Positions 45,835 to 54,719 of a stretch of 64,000 nucleotides of DNA are shown here, piece after piece. Position numbers and translations under genes: made by a program. Under the pieces are notes generated by a model that did not search any database, was not told the DNA's origin, and was given only the letters and a program-made list of their open reading frames with translations. The stretch comes from Zhongshania antarctica (GTDB taxonomy: Bacteria; Pseudomonadota; Gammaproteobacteria; Pseudomonadales; Spongiibacteraceae), in the NCBI RefSeq assembly GCF_014202945.1, contig NZ_JACHHW010000001.1, positions 496,001-560,000 on the forward strand, given 5' to 3'. Numbering within the stretch: the first letter of the stretch is position 1; each line of letters starts with the position of its first letter.

Positions 45835-46923
45835 CTACGTATCAGCCAGCACCTGTCTGTGCAGCAGTGACTCTGGAGGCGGCTCGGCCAAACCGACGAC
45901 GCCATGCACACCATTAACCATTGTGTGCACTGCGATAACAGCCTCGCGAGGCACATAAAATTGGGTATACCACTTGCGCCCAAGAGAAAATGGGCCATCG
46001 GTTTTAAGCTGTAAAACCCTAAATGCCGGCTTTTTGTGTTTCCAAATACCAAAATCCGCAGCCAAAGACGCCAGCGCGCCAGCCTGCAGTTCCCGGGCCT
46101 GGTCGACATCCGCACTGGTCGGATTCTCCTTACCACTATTGACCATTAAGCCATGCCATAACTTCACGCGGCCATCGTCCACCGGCGTGTTAGCGATCAT
46201 CTCAACACTCTCTATATCGCCAAAAATCTGGTGCGAAAGCAGGATTCCAGGTCCCTCGTACCATGTCGTCGTGCGCAGCATCGCTTGGTACTCCTGATGC
46301 AAACCACCCTGACGCTGAATATAGATATGATCCATAAATTCGTTTTCGAAATATTCACATGGCGCGCCATGGGTCGGCCCTAAATGACGGGCATCGGCCA
46401 TATTGTCGATGATTTCCTGGGGGTGAACGTCCAGCTCCCCGAGGTGATCCAGCTGCCATTTAATCCAGCTCTTATTCTGCCAATGCGGCAGATTTGGCAC
46501 GGGAAAATCCGGCCCTTTGCCCTCGGGGTCATGCCACATCCATATACAGCCTAAGCGCTCCTCTACCAAGTAACTTTCCAGTTTGGCAGAACGGGGTTTA
46601 GGCCCGTCAAAATAAGGAATATCGTCGCAGCTACCATCCGCAGCAAACCGCCAGCCGTGATAGGGGCAACGAATAGAGTCACCTTCTATTTGCGCTCCTT
46701 CACGGGCAATAATCGCGCTGTCGGCGGCGAGGTGACACTGCATATGCGGGCAGTGTGCATCGAGTAAAACCGGCTTGCCGCTCTCCCCTCGGTATAACGC
46801 AAAATCCTTGGCAAAATATTTCAGCGCAAGCGGCTTCGCCTGTAATTCACTCGCCTCGGCAATAACAAACCAGCCGCGAGGAAATTGGTGGGACCCAAGC
46901 CCATATTCTGTTCCCGTCGCCAT
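45835..46923 (-). CDS. Rieske non-heme iron oxygenase, alpha subunit (second copy)
   Basis: 362 residues. Rieske ligands C58-x-H60 and C86-x2-H89, again with 25 residues between, then DIPYFDGPKPRSAK as in KshA-type proteins, and the iron site His180 and His185 in MADARHLGPTHG. It differs from the 36.2 kb enzyme throughout except at these motifs, so it is a paralogue with its own substrate or position. It should act with a separate ferredoxin reductase. Nine bases separate it from the upstream 3-alpha-HSD-like SDR, so the pair is one unit. Confidence 0.88.
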   Translation of the reverse strand: MATGTEYGLGSHQFPRGWFVIAEASELQAKPLALKYFAKDFALYRGESGKPVLLDAHCPHMQCHLAADSAIIAREGAQIEGDSIRCPYHGWRFAADGSCDDIPYFDGPKPRSAKLESYLVEERLGCIWMWHDPEGKGPDFPVPNLPHWQNKSWIKWQLDHLGELDVHPQEIIDNMADARHLGPTHGAPCEYFENEFMDHIYIQRQGGLHQEYQAMLRTTTWYEGPGILLSHQIFGDIESVEMIANTPVDDGRVKLWHGLMVNSGKENPTSADVDQARELQAGALASLAADFGIWKHKKPAFRVLQLKTDGPFSLGRKWYTQFYVPREAVIAVHTMVNGVHGVVGLAEPPPESLLHRQVLADT

Positions 46924-46932
46924 TACAGATCC

Positions 46933-47694
46933 CTATATTGAATGTGGACGATACATGGCGTCATGGCCGCCATCGACATAAAGTAGCGAGCCACTGACAA
47001 AACTCGCCTCTGAACACAATAAGAAGCCGATGACATTTGCGATTTCACTCACATTGCCGGCACGCCCCAAAGGAATCGTCGCTAAAAAGTCGAGGATTGC
47101 GGCTCTATATTTGGGGTCTTTTTCCGTCGCCTCGGTCATTGCTGTTCGGGTATAACCAGGCGCCACCGCATTCAGTCTCACGCCAGAACGGGCATAATCA
47201 GGCGCATTTTTTCGCATCCAAATCGCAACTGCTTGCTTCGATCCACTGTAAGCCGCATGACCAGAGATACTGGCCAAGCTCGATTGCAATTGGTCTTGAT
47301 CACCAGAAAGCAAGGCCGCGACATAGTTAGGATCCGTCTCTTGCGGTGCCGAATTTGACGACACCAACACCGCCGCGCCACACCGCATAACTAATGCATC
47401 TTTCAAACCCTGCAGCAATTCAACCGATCCGAAAAAATTGACCTGCGGGATCATGCCCACATCTGGACTTGCGCTCCCGATACCCGCACAGCAAACCAGA
47501 CCATCCAAACCGTCGTTGCAAACCGCTAAGCAGGCCTGTAAAGCCGCTCTGCGCCCCTCAGCCGTGGCCAAGTCCGCTACAATATCTGCATTATGGCGAT
47601 CAAGTTTAATCACCGTTTCGCCATCATCTTCAAGTCGTGAACAGACTGCGGCACCAATACCTGAGGCGGCGCCGGTAACAATAAATTTTCCCAT
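46933..47694 (-). CDS. SDR resembling 3-alpha-hydroxysteroid dehydrogenase (HsdA-like)
   Basis: 253 residues. NAD motif TGAASGIGAAV; then ADIVADLATAEGRRAALQAC, the unusual 'GLDGLVCCAGIG' segment, 'GAAVLVSSNSAP', YSGSKQA as catalytic Tyr-Lys, and the ending VDGGHDAMYRPHSI. The order of these parts, especially the A-D-L-S/T-T-A-E-G-R stretch and the VDGG-D-A-M-RP end, closely follows the Comamonas testosteroni 3-alpha-hydroxysteroid dehydrogenase/carbonyl reductase as remembered, including the missing NNAG. It would oxidise 3-alpha-hydroxysteroids to 3-ketosteroids. It is upstream of the second Rieske oxygenase by nine bases, a chemically sensible pairing. Confidence 0.82.
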   Translation of the reverse strand: MGKFIVTGAASGIGAAVCSRLEDDGETVIKLDRHNADIVADLATAEGRRAALQACLAVCNDGLDGLVCCAGIGSASPDVGMIPQVNFFGSVELLQGLKDALVMRCGAAVLVSSNSAPQETDPNYVAALLSGDQDQLQSSLASISGHAAYSGSKQAVAIWMRKNAPDYARSGVRLNAVAPGYTRTAMTEATEKDPKYRAAILDFLATIPLGRAGNVSEIANVIGFLLCSEASFVSGSLLYVDGGHDAMYRPHSI

Positions 47695-48052
47695 AGCTGT
47701 TCTCCCTGTTTAAACACGAATAAAGTGCGCAGCAGGCTGCGAGCCCATTAAATAGTGGCTCCAAAGCCAATATTACAGACCTTAATTACCGATCCATAAA
47801 CACCTAGTACGCATACATATCCGGCATGGTATCGCCAGTTCACTGTAGTTCAGCCGACAAAAACATCTAATTTCATGCACATTTCAATCACTTCCCCCGC
47901 GTGCAAGAGTTCCCAGTAAAAATGGGTAACGGTGCATTTCGTTATCAATTTTGAACGTATTTGTTCTAAGCAAGCTGACGCGGGGTCTTTACTATAAGGG
48001 CCTGACTTTAGAGCAAGACAGCCAGCGCGCTGCAGACAACGAGAAATAAAAA
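47695..48052. other. Divergent intergenic region (HsdA-like / luciferase-like)
   Basis: 358 bases between divergent genes. Both promoters must be here. No operator palindrome, terminator or RNA gene was recognised with confidence. Confidence 0.4.
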
Positions 48053-48922
48053 ATGAAATTTAGCTATAACCCAAGTATGTGCCCACCCGAGCAATATCTA
48101 GCCCTAGCGTTAGCGGCAGAAGAGCTGGGCTTCAATAGCATGGCCTTTCCCGACAGTCTCTGCTACCCGGAACACTCATCGGCAAACTACCCCTACAACG
48201 GCGACGGTTCGCGGGATTTCTTAAAAGATATGCCCTTTGTTGAACCCTTGGTGACGATTCCATTTTTGGCGGGACAAACAAAACGGCTACGCTTTAACAC
48301 CTCAGTGTACAAGCTCGCGGTTCGCCAGCCGCTGGTTGTCGCCAAGCAGCTGGCAACACTGGCCGCCCTGTGCGGAGACCGCTTTGATTTTGGCGTTGGC
48401 ATTAGCCCCTGGCCAGAAGACTTTGAAGGCTGCCATGTGCCTTGGGAAGCGCGTGGAGAGCGTCTTAATGACCAGATTAAAATCATAAGAGGCTTACTAA
48501 CGGGTGAATTTTTCAGTTACACCGGCAAGCAACTCTCAATAGCAAGCATGCAACTTTGCCCAAGCCCCAAAACACCCATCCCCATTCTTATTGGCGGGCA
48601 TTCAGACGCGGCATTGAAACGCGCTGCGCGCCTTGGCGACGGTTGGATTGGCGCGGGCGCGAGCACTGAAGAGTACGGGGTCTTGATTAGTAAATTAAAT
48701 GAATTTCGAAAACAATATCAACGCGACCACCTTCCCTTCGTTATCCACGTTAGTTCCGCCGACGCCTACTCCACCTCTGGCCAGGACGCTCTCGCCAATC
48801 TAGGCGTTAACGAATGCCACATCGCCTTCCGCAACGCCTACGATGGCACACCAGACACACTCAGTACGGAGCAAAAAATTGATCAAATGCATAAGTTCGC
48901 GACCAAAGTCATAAAGTCTTAG
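48053..48922 (+). CDS. Luciferase-like (LLM) flavin-dependent oxidoreductase
   Basis: 289 residues. TIM-barrel LLM pattern: 'LALAAEELGFNSMAFPDS', VTIPFLAGQTKRLRFNTSVY, 'DFGVGISPWPEDFEG', IKIIRGLL and 'PIPILIGGHSDAALKRAARL'. Members use FMN or coenzyme F420 to oxidise or reduce aldehydes, ketones or cyclic substrates; the F420-type IGGHSxAALRRA form is similar, yet F420 use is not established here. It is followed 69 bases later by an SDR on the same strand, probably in one transcript. Possible role: Baeyer-Villiger-like or dehydrogenation step of a ring ketone. Confidence 0.85.
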   Translation: MKFSYNPSMCPPEQYLALALAAEELGFNSMAFPDSLCYPEHSSANYPYNGDGSRDFLKDMPFVEPLVTIPFLAGQTKRLRFNTSVYKLAVRQPLVVAKQLATLAALCGDRFDFGVGISPWPEDFEGCHVPWEARGERLNDQIKIIRGLLTGEFFSYTGKQLSIASMQLCPSPKTPIPILIGGHSDAALKRAARLGDGWIGAGASTEEYGVLISKLNEFRKQYQRDHLPFVIHVSSADAYSTSGQDALANLGVNECHIAFRNAYDGTPDTLSTEQKIDQMHKFATKVIKS

Positions 48923-48991
48923 TCACAATATTTACACGCGAAGGCAAATTATTTGATCATAACCTTAGACCTATTTTTAAAGGATATTACA

Positions 48992-49747
48992 ATGAGAAGA
49001 CTTGAAGGAAAAGTTGCCATCGTTACTGGCGCGGGTCAGGGTGTAGGGCAAGGTATTGCATTTGCACTAGCCGCTGAAGGCGCGAAAGTTGTGGTAACGG
49101 GTCGAACCCTAAAAAAGCTGGAATCGAGCTGCGCAGAGATCACCAAGCGTGGTGGCGAAGCCTTAGCAGTTGAGTGCGACATCAAAGATCGGACCGCTTT
49201 GGCGTCGCTGGTATCCGCTAGTGTTAAACACTACGGCGGTATTCAGATATTGGTAAACAATGCCCAAGAAGTCCCCTTAGGCAGCCTGCACGAAATAGAG
49301 GACGAGGCATTGAGCGCCGGTTTTGAATCCGGGCCAATCGCCACCTTCCGCTTAATGAAGCTGTGTTACCCGCACTTGAAGGGCGATGGCTGTATCATCA
49401 ATCTCGCCAGTAGTGCCGGAAAGCGCTGGGACATGTCGGGTTATGGCGGCTATGCAGCGACCAAGGAAGCAATTCGTTCGCTGTCGCGAGCGGCCGCCTG
49501 CGAGTGGGGCAAAGACGGTATCCGCACGAATGTTATTCTTCCGCACGCCTTATCGCCGGGCCTTGAATGGTGGATAAATGATCGGCCCGAAGAGGCCGCC
49601 GCGTATTTAGCGAGCATTCCAATGCAGCGCCTAGGCGATTGCGAAGACGATATCGGCAAATTCGTGGTGAGCTTGTGTTCAGAAGATAGCCGCTATGTAA
49701 ATGGGCAGAGCATCGCACTGGACGGCGGCCAAGCATTTTTAGGGTAA
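48992..49747 (+). CDS. Short-chain dehydrogenase/reductase
   Basis: 251 residues from the ATG at 48992, with AAAGGA nine bases before it. NAD motif TGAGQGVGQGI, NNAQ instead of NNAG, Ser in INLASSAGKR, catalytic YAATKEA, and GQSIALDGGQAFLG end. A classical SDR. It is downstream of the luciferase-like gene and would handle an alcohol or ketone in the same path. An AT-rich gap separates it from the convergent Rnk-like unit. Confidence 0.88.
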   Translation: MRRLEGKVAIVTGAGQGVGQGIAFALAAEGAKVVVTGRTLKKLESSCAEITKRGGEALAVECDIKDRTALASLVSASVKHYGGIQILVNNAQEVPLGSLHEIEDEALSAGFESGPIATFRLMKLCYPHLKGDGCIINLASSAGKRWDMSGYGGYAATKEAIRSLSRAAACEWGKDGIRTNVILPHALSPGLEWWINDRPEEAAAYLASIPMQRLGDCEDDIGKFVVSLCSEDSRYVNGQSIALDGGQAFLG

Positions 49748-49841
49748 ATAACAATAGGAAAAATGTGTAGAAGCCCGGAATCGAAACCGCCCTCGCCTGC
49801 ACTTCTACGCCCCTATTCATCTTTTTTAGAACAAATATTTT

Positions 49842-50093
49842 TTATCGGAATATACCATCACTAAATTTTAGCGGTGCCGTACCACTCGGATCGGGAAGCG
49901 CTCGACTAAACCTATCGACAAGGGTCACCAACACATACTCTTCAAAGTGTTCACTAGGGTCGAAGCAGCCGCGATATGTCTCTGTAAATGTGTTCAATAC
50001 GTCGTCAAGACATACATCGCGTTGACCCGCATCAATACTCGCCAAGCTGTCGATCAACTCCACAGCATTATTCCAGAATGCCAGATTATGCAT
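49842..50093 (-). CDS. Small hypothetical protein coupled to the third Rnk-like gene
   Basis: 83 residues. The ATG overlaps the Rnk-like stop by eight bases, a sign of coupling. The protein is acidic, with helical segments (NAVELIDSLASIDAG, LDDVLNTFTETYRGC) and no family recognised. Because the overlap and composition look protein-like, it is more probably real than an accidental frame, but there is no ribosome site of its own and no known relative to confirm it. Confidence 0.5.
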   Translation of the reverse strand: MHNLAFWNNAVELIDSLASIDAGQRDVCLDDVLNTFTETYRGCFDPSEHFEEYVLVTLVDRFSRALPDPSGTAPLKFSDGIFR

Positions 50094-50487
50094 TGGACAA
50101 TGCCTTTGGCGCCGCGCGCAATACCTTTTCTATTTTCAGACTCACCGAACAGTTGTTCAGTAGCGGCCAATCAATGATCGCTCCCACCCGCGCACCGATA
50201 AGTGCTATCCCCACCGGTGACAGGATAGATATGCGCATTTCCGTGATACTGGACTCCCACGGCATAACGATCGTCACGACACGCTTCGCCCCCGTTTTAA
50301 CATCCTTGAAATATGTTTTACTGTAAAGCGAAACGACATCAGCGGGCATGAGTGCATCGGGACACACATCGGCTTTCAGTAGTTCAACATCAAGAGCAAC
50401 GGTTGCCTCTGATCGACTGACTTGAATCAGCCGAGACAATTTTTCGTAGTCAGATTCAGATATAATTAATTCATTTTCAATAGGCAT
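50086..50487 (-). CDS. Rnk-like GreA/GreB C-terminal-domain protein (third copy)
   Basis: 133 residues from the ATG at 50487 with GGAGAGGG upstream. C-terminal ISILSPVGIALIGARVGAII is the GreA/GreB-type signature, and the N-terminal part (SESDYEKLSRLIQVSRSE) follows Rnk's helical start, so it resembles the first copy more than the second. It probably binds RNA polymerase. Its stop overlaps a small downstream gene. The leader contains two hairpins (50585-50615 and 50635-50652). Confidence 0.8.
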   Translation of the reverse strand: MPIENELIISESDYEKLSRLIQVSRSEATVALDVELLKADVCPDALMPADVVSLYSKTYFKDVKTGAKRVVTIVMPWESSITEMRISILSPVGIALIGARVGAIIDWPLLNNCSVSLKIEKVLRAAPKALSNA

Positions 50488-50584
50488 AACAAACCCTCTC
50501 CTAGCAAAAAGAAGTGCGTACAAAAATAGAGCTCGAGTATTGACAACACTCGGAGCTAGTTGCTTGTTTCGCAGATTATTTTCG

Positions 50585-50615
50585 GGCGGTTAAGACAGTA
50601 CTGCGCTTAACCGCC
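50585..50615. promoter_or_regulatory. Perfect 10-base stem-loop in Rnk-like leader
   Basis: GGCGGTTAAG at 50585-50594 pairs exactly with CTTAACCGCC at 50606-50615 over an 11-base loop. It is about 100 bases upstream of the third Rnk-like start, without a T-tract. Confidence 0.45.
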
Positions 50616-50634
50616 AATAGAGAGGAAGGCACTA

Positions 50635-50652
50635 ACGGGATAGAGTTCCCGT
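50635..50652. promoter_or_regulatory. Second stem-loop in Rnk-like leader
   Basis: ACGGGA at 50635-50640 pairs with TCCCGT at 50647-50652. It follows the larger stem by 20 bases, so the two form a tandem hairpin region. Confidence 0.4.
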
Positions 50653-50931
50653 GCGCCAAAGGAGATTTGCTGAGTAGAGAAAGATCGTTTGTCCATAGGG
50701 TGAGATTACTACGTTTAACAGCTTTAGCAAGTAATATTGGTGCAGGTATTTTTTTACCCCCCCTAAATCTTGCCATATTAGTCATCGGCTTAAATTTACA
50801 TATAAAAAATACAGTGACAACTACGCAGTTAGGATTATATCTAAATACCGAAGCTCGCGTATCTTAGCCGCTAATTATCAAAATCGCTTTATGCCAAAAC
50901 CCTCAGAACACATCCAGCCAGGAGATTAATC

Positions 50932-51693
50932 ATGCACGTTTTCGCTAAACGGTTTGATCACAAAGTCGCCTTAATCACCGGCGCTGCGTCAGGCATCGGT
51001 CGAGCAACCGCACTGCGACTTTCCGCCGAAGGTGCGGTATTGATGCTGGCAGATATTGATGAGGCCGGCTTACAGCAAACTATTGAACTACTTACAAACT
51101 CGGAAAGCGCCGCTTTTATCAAGTTGGATGTGAGCAGCTCTGAACAGTGCCGCGCCGCTGTTGCTGCAACCGTAGAGAGGTGGGGCAAGCTTGATGTTCT
51201 GTGCAATATCGCGGGGATTGCCGTTGCTAAACACCTGGCGGAGGTAACCGAAGAAGACTGGCTACGCATGATGGGCATCAATTTAAACAGCGTGTTTTTC
51301 CTCAGCCAAGCGGCGATGCCACATTTAATTGCGACAAAGGGCAATATCGTTAATATGGCCTCATCCGCTGCCTTGGTTGGCCAAATTTATAACGCCGCGT
51401 ATTGCGCCAGCAAAGGCGCTGTAGTGATGCTGAGTAAATCACTGGCAGTTGAGTTTGCCGACAGAGGCGTTCGTGTTAACGCGATTTGCCCCGGAGCAGT
51501 GAAAACGGCACTAACCGAGAAATTTACCATGCCGGATAACGCGAATATGGATATGTTTATGCGTTTAATGCCCTTGGTGGACATGGCCGAGGCCGACGAA
51601 ATTGCGGGATCAGTGGCTTATTTGGCATCAGCCGAAGCTCGGTATATAACCGGCACAACATTGGCGATTGATGGCGGGCAGACCGCAAACTGA
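50932..51693 (+). CDS. Short-chain dehydrogenase/reductase
   Basis: 253 residues. NAD motif TGAASGIGRAT, CNIAGIA instead of NNAG (Ile in the usual second Asn place), Ser in VNMASSAALVG, catalytic YCASKGA, FAKRFDHK start and YITGTTLAIDGGQ end. A classical SDR. It stands alone between the structured region and the convergent TetR gene. AGGAGA precedes the ATG. Its substrate is not readable, but the location suggests a ring alcohol. Confidence 0.88.
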   Translation: MHVFAKRFDHKVALITGAASGIGRATALRLSAEGAVLMLADIDEAGLQQTIELLTNSESAAFIKLDVSSSEQCRAAVAATVERWGKLDVLCNIAGIAVAKHLAEVTEEDWLRMMGINLNSVFFLSQAAMPHLIATKGNIVNMASSAALVGQIYNAAYCASKGAVVMLSKSLAVEFADRGVRVNAICPGAVKTALTEKFTMPDNANMDMFMRLMPLVDMAEADEIAGSVAYLASAEARYITGTTLAIDGGQTAN

Positions 51694-51728
51694 CACTGTT
51701 ACTGCAGCGGACCAGTGATAAACGGTGT

Positions 51729-52382
51729 TTATTGCGACTCCACACCGCCGAATAGCGTCAATACCCGCAACATCAGCGGCCGACTATCATAATCCGGGTT
51801 TGCGACAAGCATTAGTGCCGCCTCAGAAAAGCAGCCAATTAACATTCGCTGCAGTAGCACGACGTCATTTTCGGACAAGGGCTTGGTTAAACTGCCGCTC
51901 TCGTATAAGAGCGACAATTGGTCTTGGAATATTCTGGATACGGCCTGAACAACGCTGGTATCTTCCCAGCGCTCACGACCTAGAATAATCGGCGCATCAC
52001 GCAATACAATTCGGACAAAATTCGGGCGCTGAGTCATTTCGATCAGCATATCCCAAATTTCGATGAGATCTATTTTTTCAGAACTAAAGGAAAATCCCTC
52101 GATCTGCTGGGTGAACTCAAGCTCCATCGCCTCAGTAACCGCCAGAAAAAGTGCCTGTTTATTGCCAAAATAATGATAGATCGGCGTAATGGTAAGCCCT
52201 AGATCCTCAGCTATATCTTTGAGAGACGTATCAGCGAAGCCTTTTTCACCAAAAATTCGACAAGCACTTTCCAGCACCATGGCTTGAGTAGCTTCGCGGC
52301 GTTCTGCTTGGGTCTGTCGCTTTGGCTTAGCGGCCGCCGCACTGGCACCGAGCTTTTTTGGACTTGCGGCGTTTTTTCCCAA
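51729..52382 (-). CDS. TetR-family regulator of the 52.5-58.1 kb operon
   Basis: 217 residues if translation starts at the TTG at 52382, which has GGAAG just upstream; an earlier frame reaches 52511 but crosses the operator region and the divergent start. The helix-turn-helix is 'SLKDIAEDLGLTITPIYHYF' then GNKQALFLAV, the standard TetR form. The C-terminal ligand domain has no assignment. It is divergent from the ene-reductase/epimerase/TonB receptor/SDR operon and a repeated operator-like site lies between, so it is the likely repressor, with a pathway compound as inducer. Confidence 0.82.
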   Translation of the reverse strand: MGKNAASPKKLGASAAAAKPKRQTQAERREATQAMVLESACRIFGEKGFADTSLKDIAEDLGLTITPIYHYFGNKQALFLAVTEAMELEFTQQIEGFSFSSEKIDLIEIWDMLIEMTQRPNFVRIVLRDAPIILGRERWEDTSVVQAVSRIFQDQLSLLYESGSLTKPLSENDVVLLQRMLIGCFSEAALMLVANPDYDSRPLMLRVLTLFGGVESQ

Positions 52383-52442
52383 GATAACTTCCACTTCAAA
52401 TGAACCAGCGCAAAGTATACAGATTGGCTTTTGCACATTCCA

Positions 52443-52473
52443 TATAATTGACTTATATAATATGACTATATAA
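52443..52473. promoter_or_regulatory. Repeated AT-rich operator-like site between TetR gene and operon
   Basis: Two related 18-base repeats overlap at 52443-52460 and 52456-52473 (TATAATTGACTTATATAA and TATAATATGACTATATAA). They lie between the divergent TetR and ene-reductase starts, where a TetR operator and overlapping promoters are expected. Confidence 0.45.
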
Positions 52474-52541
52474 CATGCGATTTTAGTATTGTGCGAGGCC
52501 GCCGACGCCACGCCACCAGTAATAATAAGACCAGAGGCTCT

Positions 52542-53747
52542 ATGTCAGACAGCAGCAACACCGCGCTTAGTAATGCGAGCCTGAACGGGCTTAAGCTGAA
52601 GAACCGGCTTATTAAGGCCGGTACCTTTGAAAACCGAAGCCCTAACGGTATTCCTAGCCAAAGCCTGATCGATTTCCACACGCAATTCGCGCGTGGCGGT
52701 ATCGCCATGACAACCATCGGCTATTGCGCGGTCGAAAACGCCGGGCGCCTGAATGCCGACATGCTCACCATGCATGAGGATTTCCGCAGTGAAATAACTC
52801 GGCTCGTACAAGAGGTTAAAAAACACGACTGCAAAGTGGCTGGGCAAATGGGCCATTGCGGCGCGTTCTCCAAAAATCACACGCTGAAAGGCCGCCCTAA
52901 AGGGCCCAGTGGTGGCGTAAATCTACTGGGTTTTGCCGAGGGTATGTGGTTTTGCGACACCATGACACTGAGTGACATTGACCACATGGTAGAGGCCTAT
53001 AGAGAGGCTGCAAAATTCATGAAGTCGGTAGGTTTTGACGCTTTAGAAATTCACTTCGGCCATGGCTACGGCCTCTGCCAGTTTCTTAGTCCGCTCACTA
53101 ATCGTCGTAAAGACAATTATGGCGGCAGTTTAGAAAACCGTCTGCGACTCCCCCTGCGGGTGCTCACGGCGGTTAGGGCCGCGGTCGGCGACGACTTCCC
53201 TATTCTCGCGAAGATAACCATGTCAGAGGGGCGCCGAGGTGGTCTTCACTACGACGACTCGCTAGCAATCTGCAAAGCACTTGATGCCGCTGGTATTGAC
53301 GCCATCATCCCCAGCAACGGCACCAGCACAATGAACCCAATGCTGATGTTTCGCGGTGACAGCATTCTACCCACGCTATTACGCTATGAACGCAATCGAA
53401 TCATGCGATTCTTACTGCGGCTCATGGGTAAGAAAATGTTCCCAAGCCTGCCCTTCTACAACATGTATCTACTAGAGCACGCCAAACGCATTCGCAATGT
53501 GGTGAAGTGCAAGCTTGTCTATATTGGCGGCGCCACGAGCGGCGAAAACTTTAGCGAAATACTGAACGCCGGTTTCGATTTTATCCAATTAGGTCGCACG
53601 CTTCTAGCCGACCCCGACCTGCCGCAAAAACTCGCAGCCGAGCCAAGTTTTAAAAGTCGCTGCACCCACTGCAATCTGTGCGTAGGCACAATTGAAAGCC
53701 CCCAAGGCATCCACTGCCCTCAATTTACAGATGCCTCAGTACTATGA
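52542..53747 (+). CDS. OYE/2,4-dienoyl-CoA-reductase-like ene-reductase with Fe-S Cys
   Basis: 401 residues from the ATG at 52542, with AGAGG five bases upstream. Ene-reductase barrel with H171-FGH174-GYG and NRRKDNYGGSLENR, then 'FIQLGRTLLADPDLPQKLA' and a cysteine group C374, C377, C380, C392 (C-x2-C-x2-C-x11-C), the same spacing as in the 34.1 kb enzyme. Unlike that one, it ends right after the cysteines, so it lacks the FAD/NAD half and must get electrons from a partner or use FMN with NAD(P)H. It leads the operon with epimerase, TonB receptor and SDR, and overlaps the epimerase start by four bases. Confidence 0.88.
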   Translation: MSDSSNTALSNASLNGLKLKNRLIKAGTFENRSPNGIPSQSLIDFHTQFARGGIAMTTIGYCAVENAGRLNADMLTMHEDFRSEITRLVQEVKKHDCKVAGQMGHCGAFSKNHTLKGRPKGPSGGVNLLGFAEGMWFCDTMTLSDIDHMVEAYREAAKFMKSVGFDALEIHFGHGYGLCQFLSPLTNRRKDNYGGSLENRLRLPLRVLTAVRAAVGDDFPILAKITMSEGRRGGLHYDDSLAICKALDAAGIDAIIPSNGTSTMNPMLMFRGDSILPTLLRYERNRIMRFLLRLMGKKMFPSLPFYNMYLLEHAKRIRNVVKCKLVYIGGATSGENFSEILNAGFDFIQLGRTLLADPDLPQKLAAEPSFKSRCTHCNLCVGTIESPQGIHCPQFTDASVL

Positions 53748-54691
53748 ATCTTCTTATTACCGGCGCCTTTGGTAATCTCGGCCAGATGTGTATTGAAGAG
53801 GCCCTAAAGCAGGGCCATCAACTGCGCTGTTTCGATCTGGACAACGCTAAGAACCAAAAATTAAAACGCCGTTACCACAAGCGCTGTGAAGTCATCTTAG
53901 GTGATATTTGCGACACGACGCTGCACCCAAAGTTGTTGGAGGGTGTCGACGCCGTCATCCACAACGCCTCACTACTTCCGCCACTATCGGAAAACCAGCC
54001 CGAACTGGCTGAAGCGATTAACGTCGTTGCGACCCAAAATCTGATAAAAAGCATGGAGGCCAGCTCGACATCACCACGTCTAATTTTCCCCTCCTCAGTG
54101 ACCGTATTCGGGAAATCGCTGCCAGGGGAAGCCATCAAAGGTATTTCAGACCGCGTTACAGCAAGCGACAACTACACTCGTCACAAGCTAATAATCGAAC
54201 AAACATTAGAAGGCTCGCCTCTGTCATGGTTGATTTTGCGAGTAGGCGTTTCTGTAGACGCACGCACGCTGAAAGCTGACCGCGCCACGCTACATGAATT
54301 ACTTAACATTAATCCCGAATCGCCAATGGAATTCGTACACCCCAAGGACGCCGCGCTGGCAATGTGCAACGCCGCGCAATCAGCGGAAGCTAACCGAAAA
54401 GTGCTATTAATTGGTGGTGGTAAGCACTGCCAAATCAATCACTACCGTTTTATAAAAACGGCATTCAGCGCGCTCTCTTTGACCCTGCCCTACAACGACA
54501 AGGGCACCGGCATTTACTACACCCACTGGATGGACTCCACGGAAGCGCAGCGCCTTCTGCAGTTTCAACGCCATTCATTTGAAGATTATGAGCAGGAAAT
54601 GGCGTGCCGCATGCGCCCCGTGCGCATTGGCCTTACGCCATTACGCCCACTATTAAATCGTCTACTGCCCTACGCATTGGCAAAAATATAA
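53744..54691 (+). CDS. NAD-dependent epimerase/dehydrogenase (extended SDR)
   Basis: 315 residues. Rossmann start MNLLITGAFGNLGQMCIEEA, then 'GVDAVIHNASLLPPLSENQP', Ser and Tyr in FPSSVTVFG, and YTRHKL as the catalytic YxxxK-like pattern. 3-beta-hydroxysteroid-dehydrogenase/isomerase-type extended SDRs share this shape, so a sterol-like alcohol is a possible substrate. It overlaps the ene-reductase stop by four bases (ATGA), and a TonB receptor follows 28 bases later. Confidence 0.85.
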   Translation: MNLLITGAFGNLGQMCIEEALKQGHQLRCFDLDNAKNQKLKRRYHKRCEVILGDICDTTLHPKLLEGVDAVIHNASLLPPLSENQPELAEAINVVATQNLIKSMEASSTSPRLIFPSSVTVFGKSLPGEAIKGISDRVTASDNYTRHKLIIEQTLEGSPLSWLILRVGVSVDARTLKADRATLHELLNINPESPMEFVHPKDAALAMCNAAQSAEANRKVLLIGGGKHCQINHYRFIKTAFSALSLTLPYNDKGTGIYYTHWMDSTEAQRLLQFQRHSFEDYEQEMACRMRPVRIGLTPLRPLLNRLLPYALAKI

Positions 54692-54719
54692 TTACTCGCA
54701 ACAATAGGACTGCTGCAAT

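Larger units (their letters stand above)
50524..50931. other. Structured intergenic region with an unexplained open frame
   Basis: 408 bases upstream of the third Rnk-like gene and of the next SDR. It holds two perfect hairpins, and the plus strand is open from 50544 to 50867 with a hydrophobic stretch late in the frame, but no ATG or ribosome site fits. It may be a leader RNA or decayed gene. Confidence 0.4.

Noticed and set aside
51729-52511. Longer TetR reading from 52511
   Set aside because: It would run through the operator-like repeats and the divergent promoter, and the extra N-terminal part is unlike TetR proteins.
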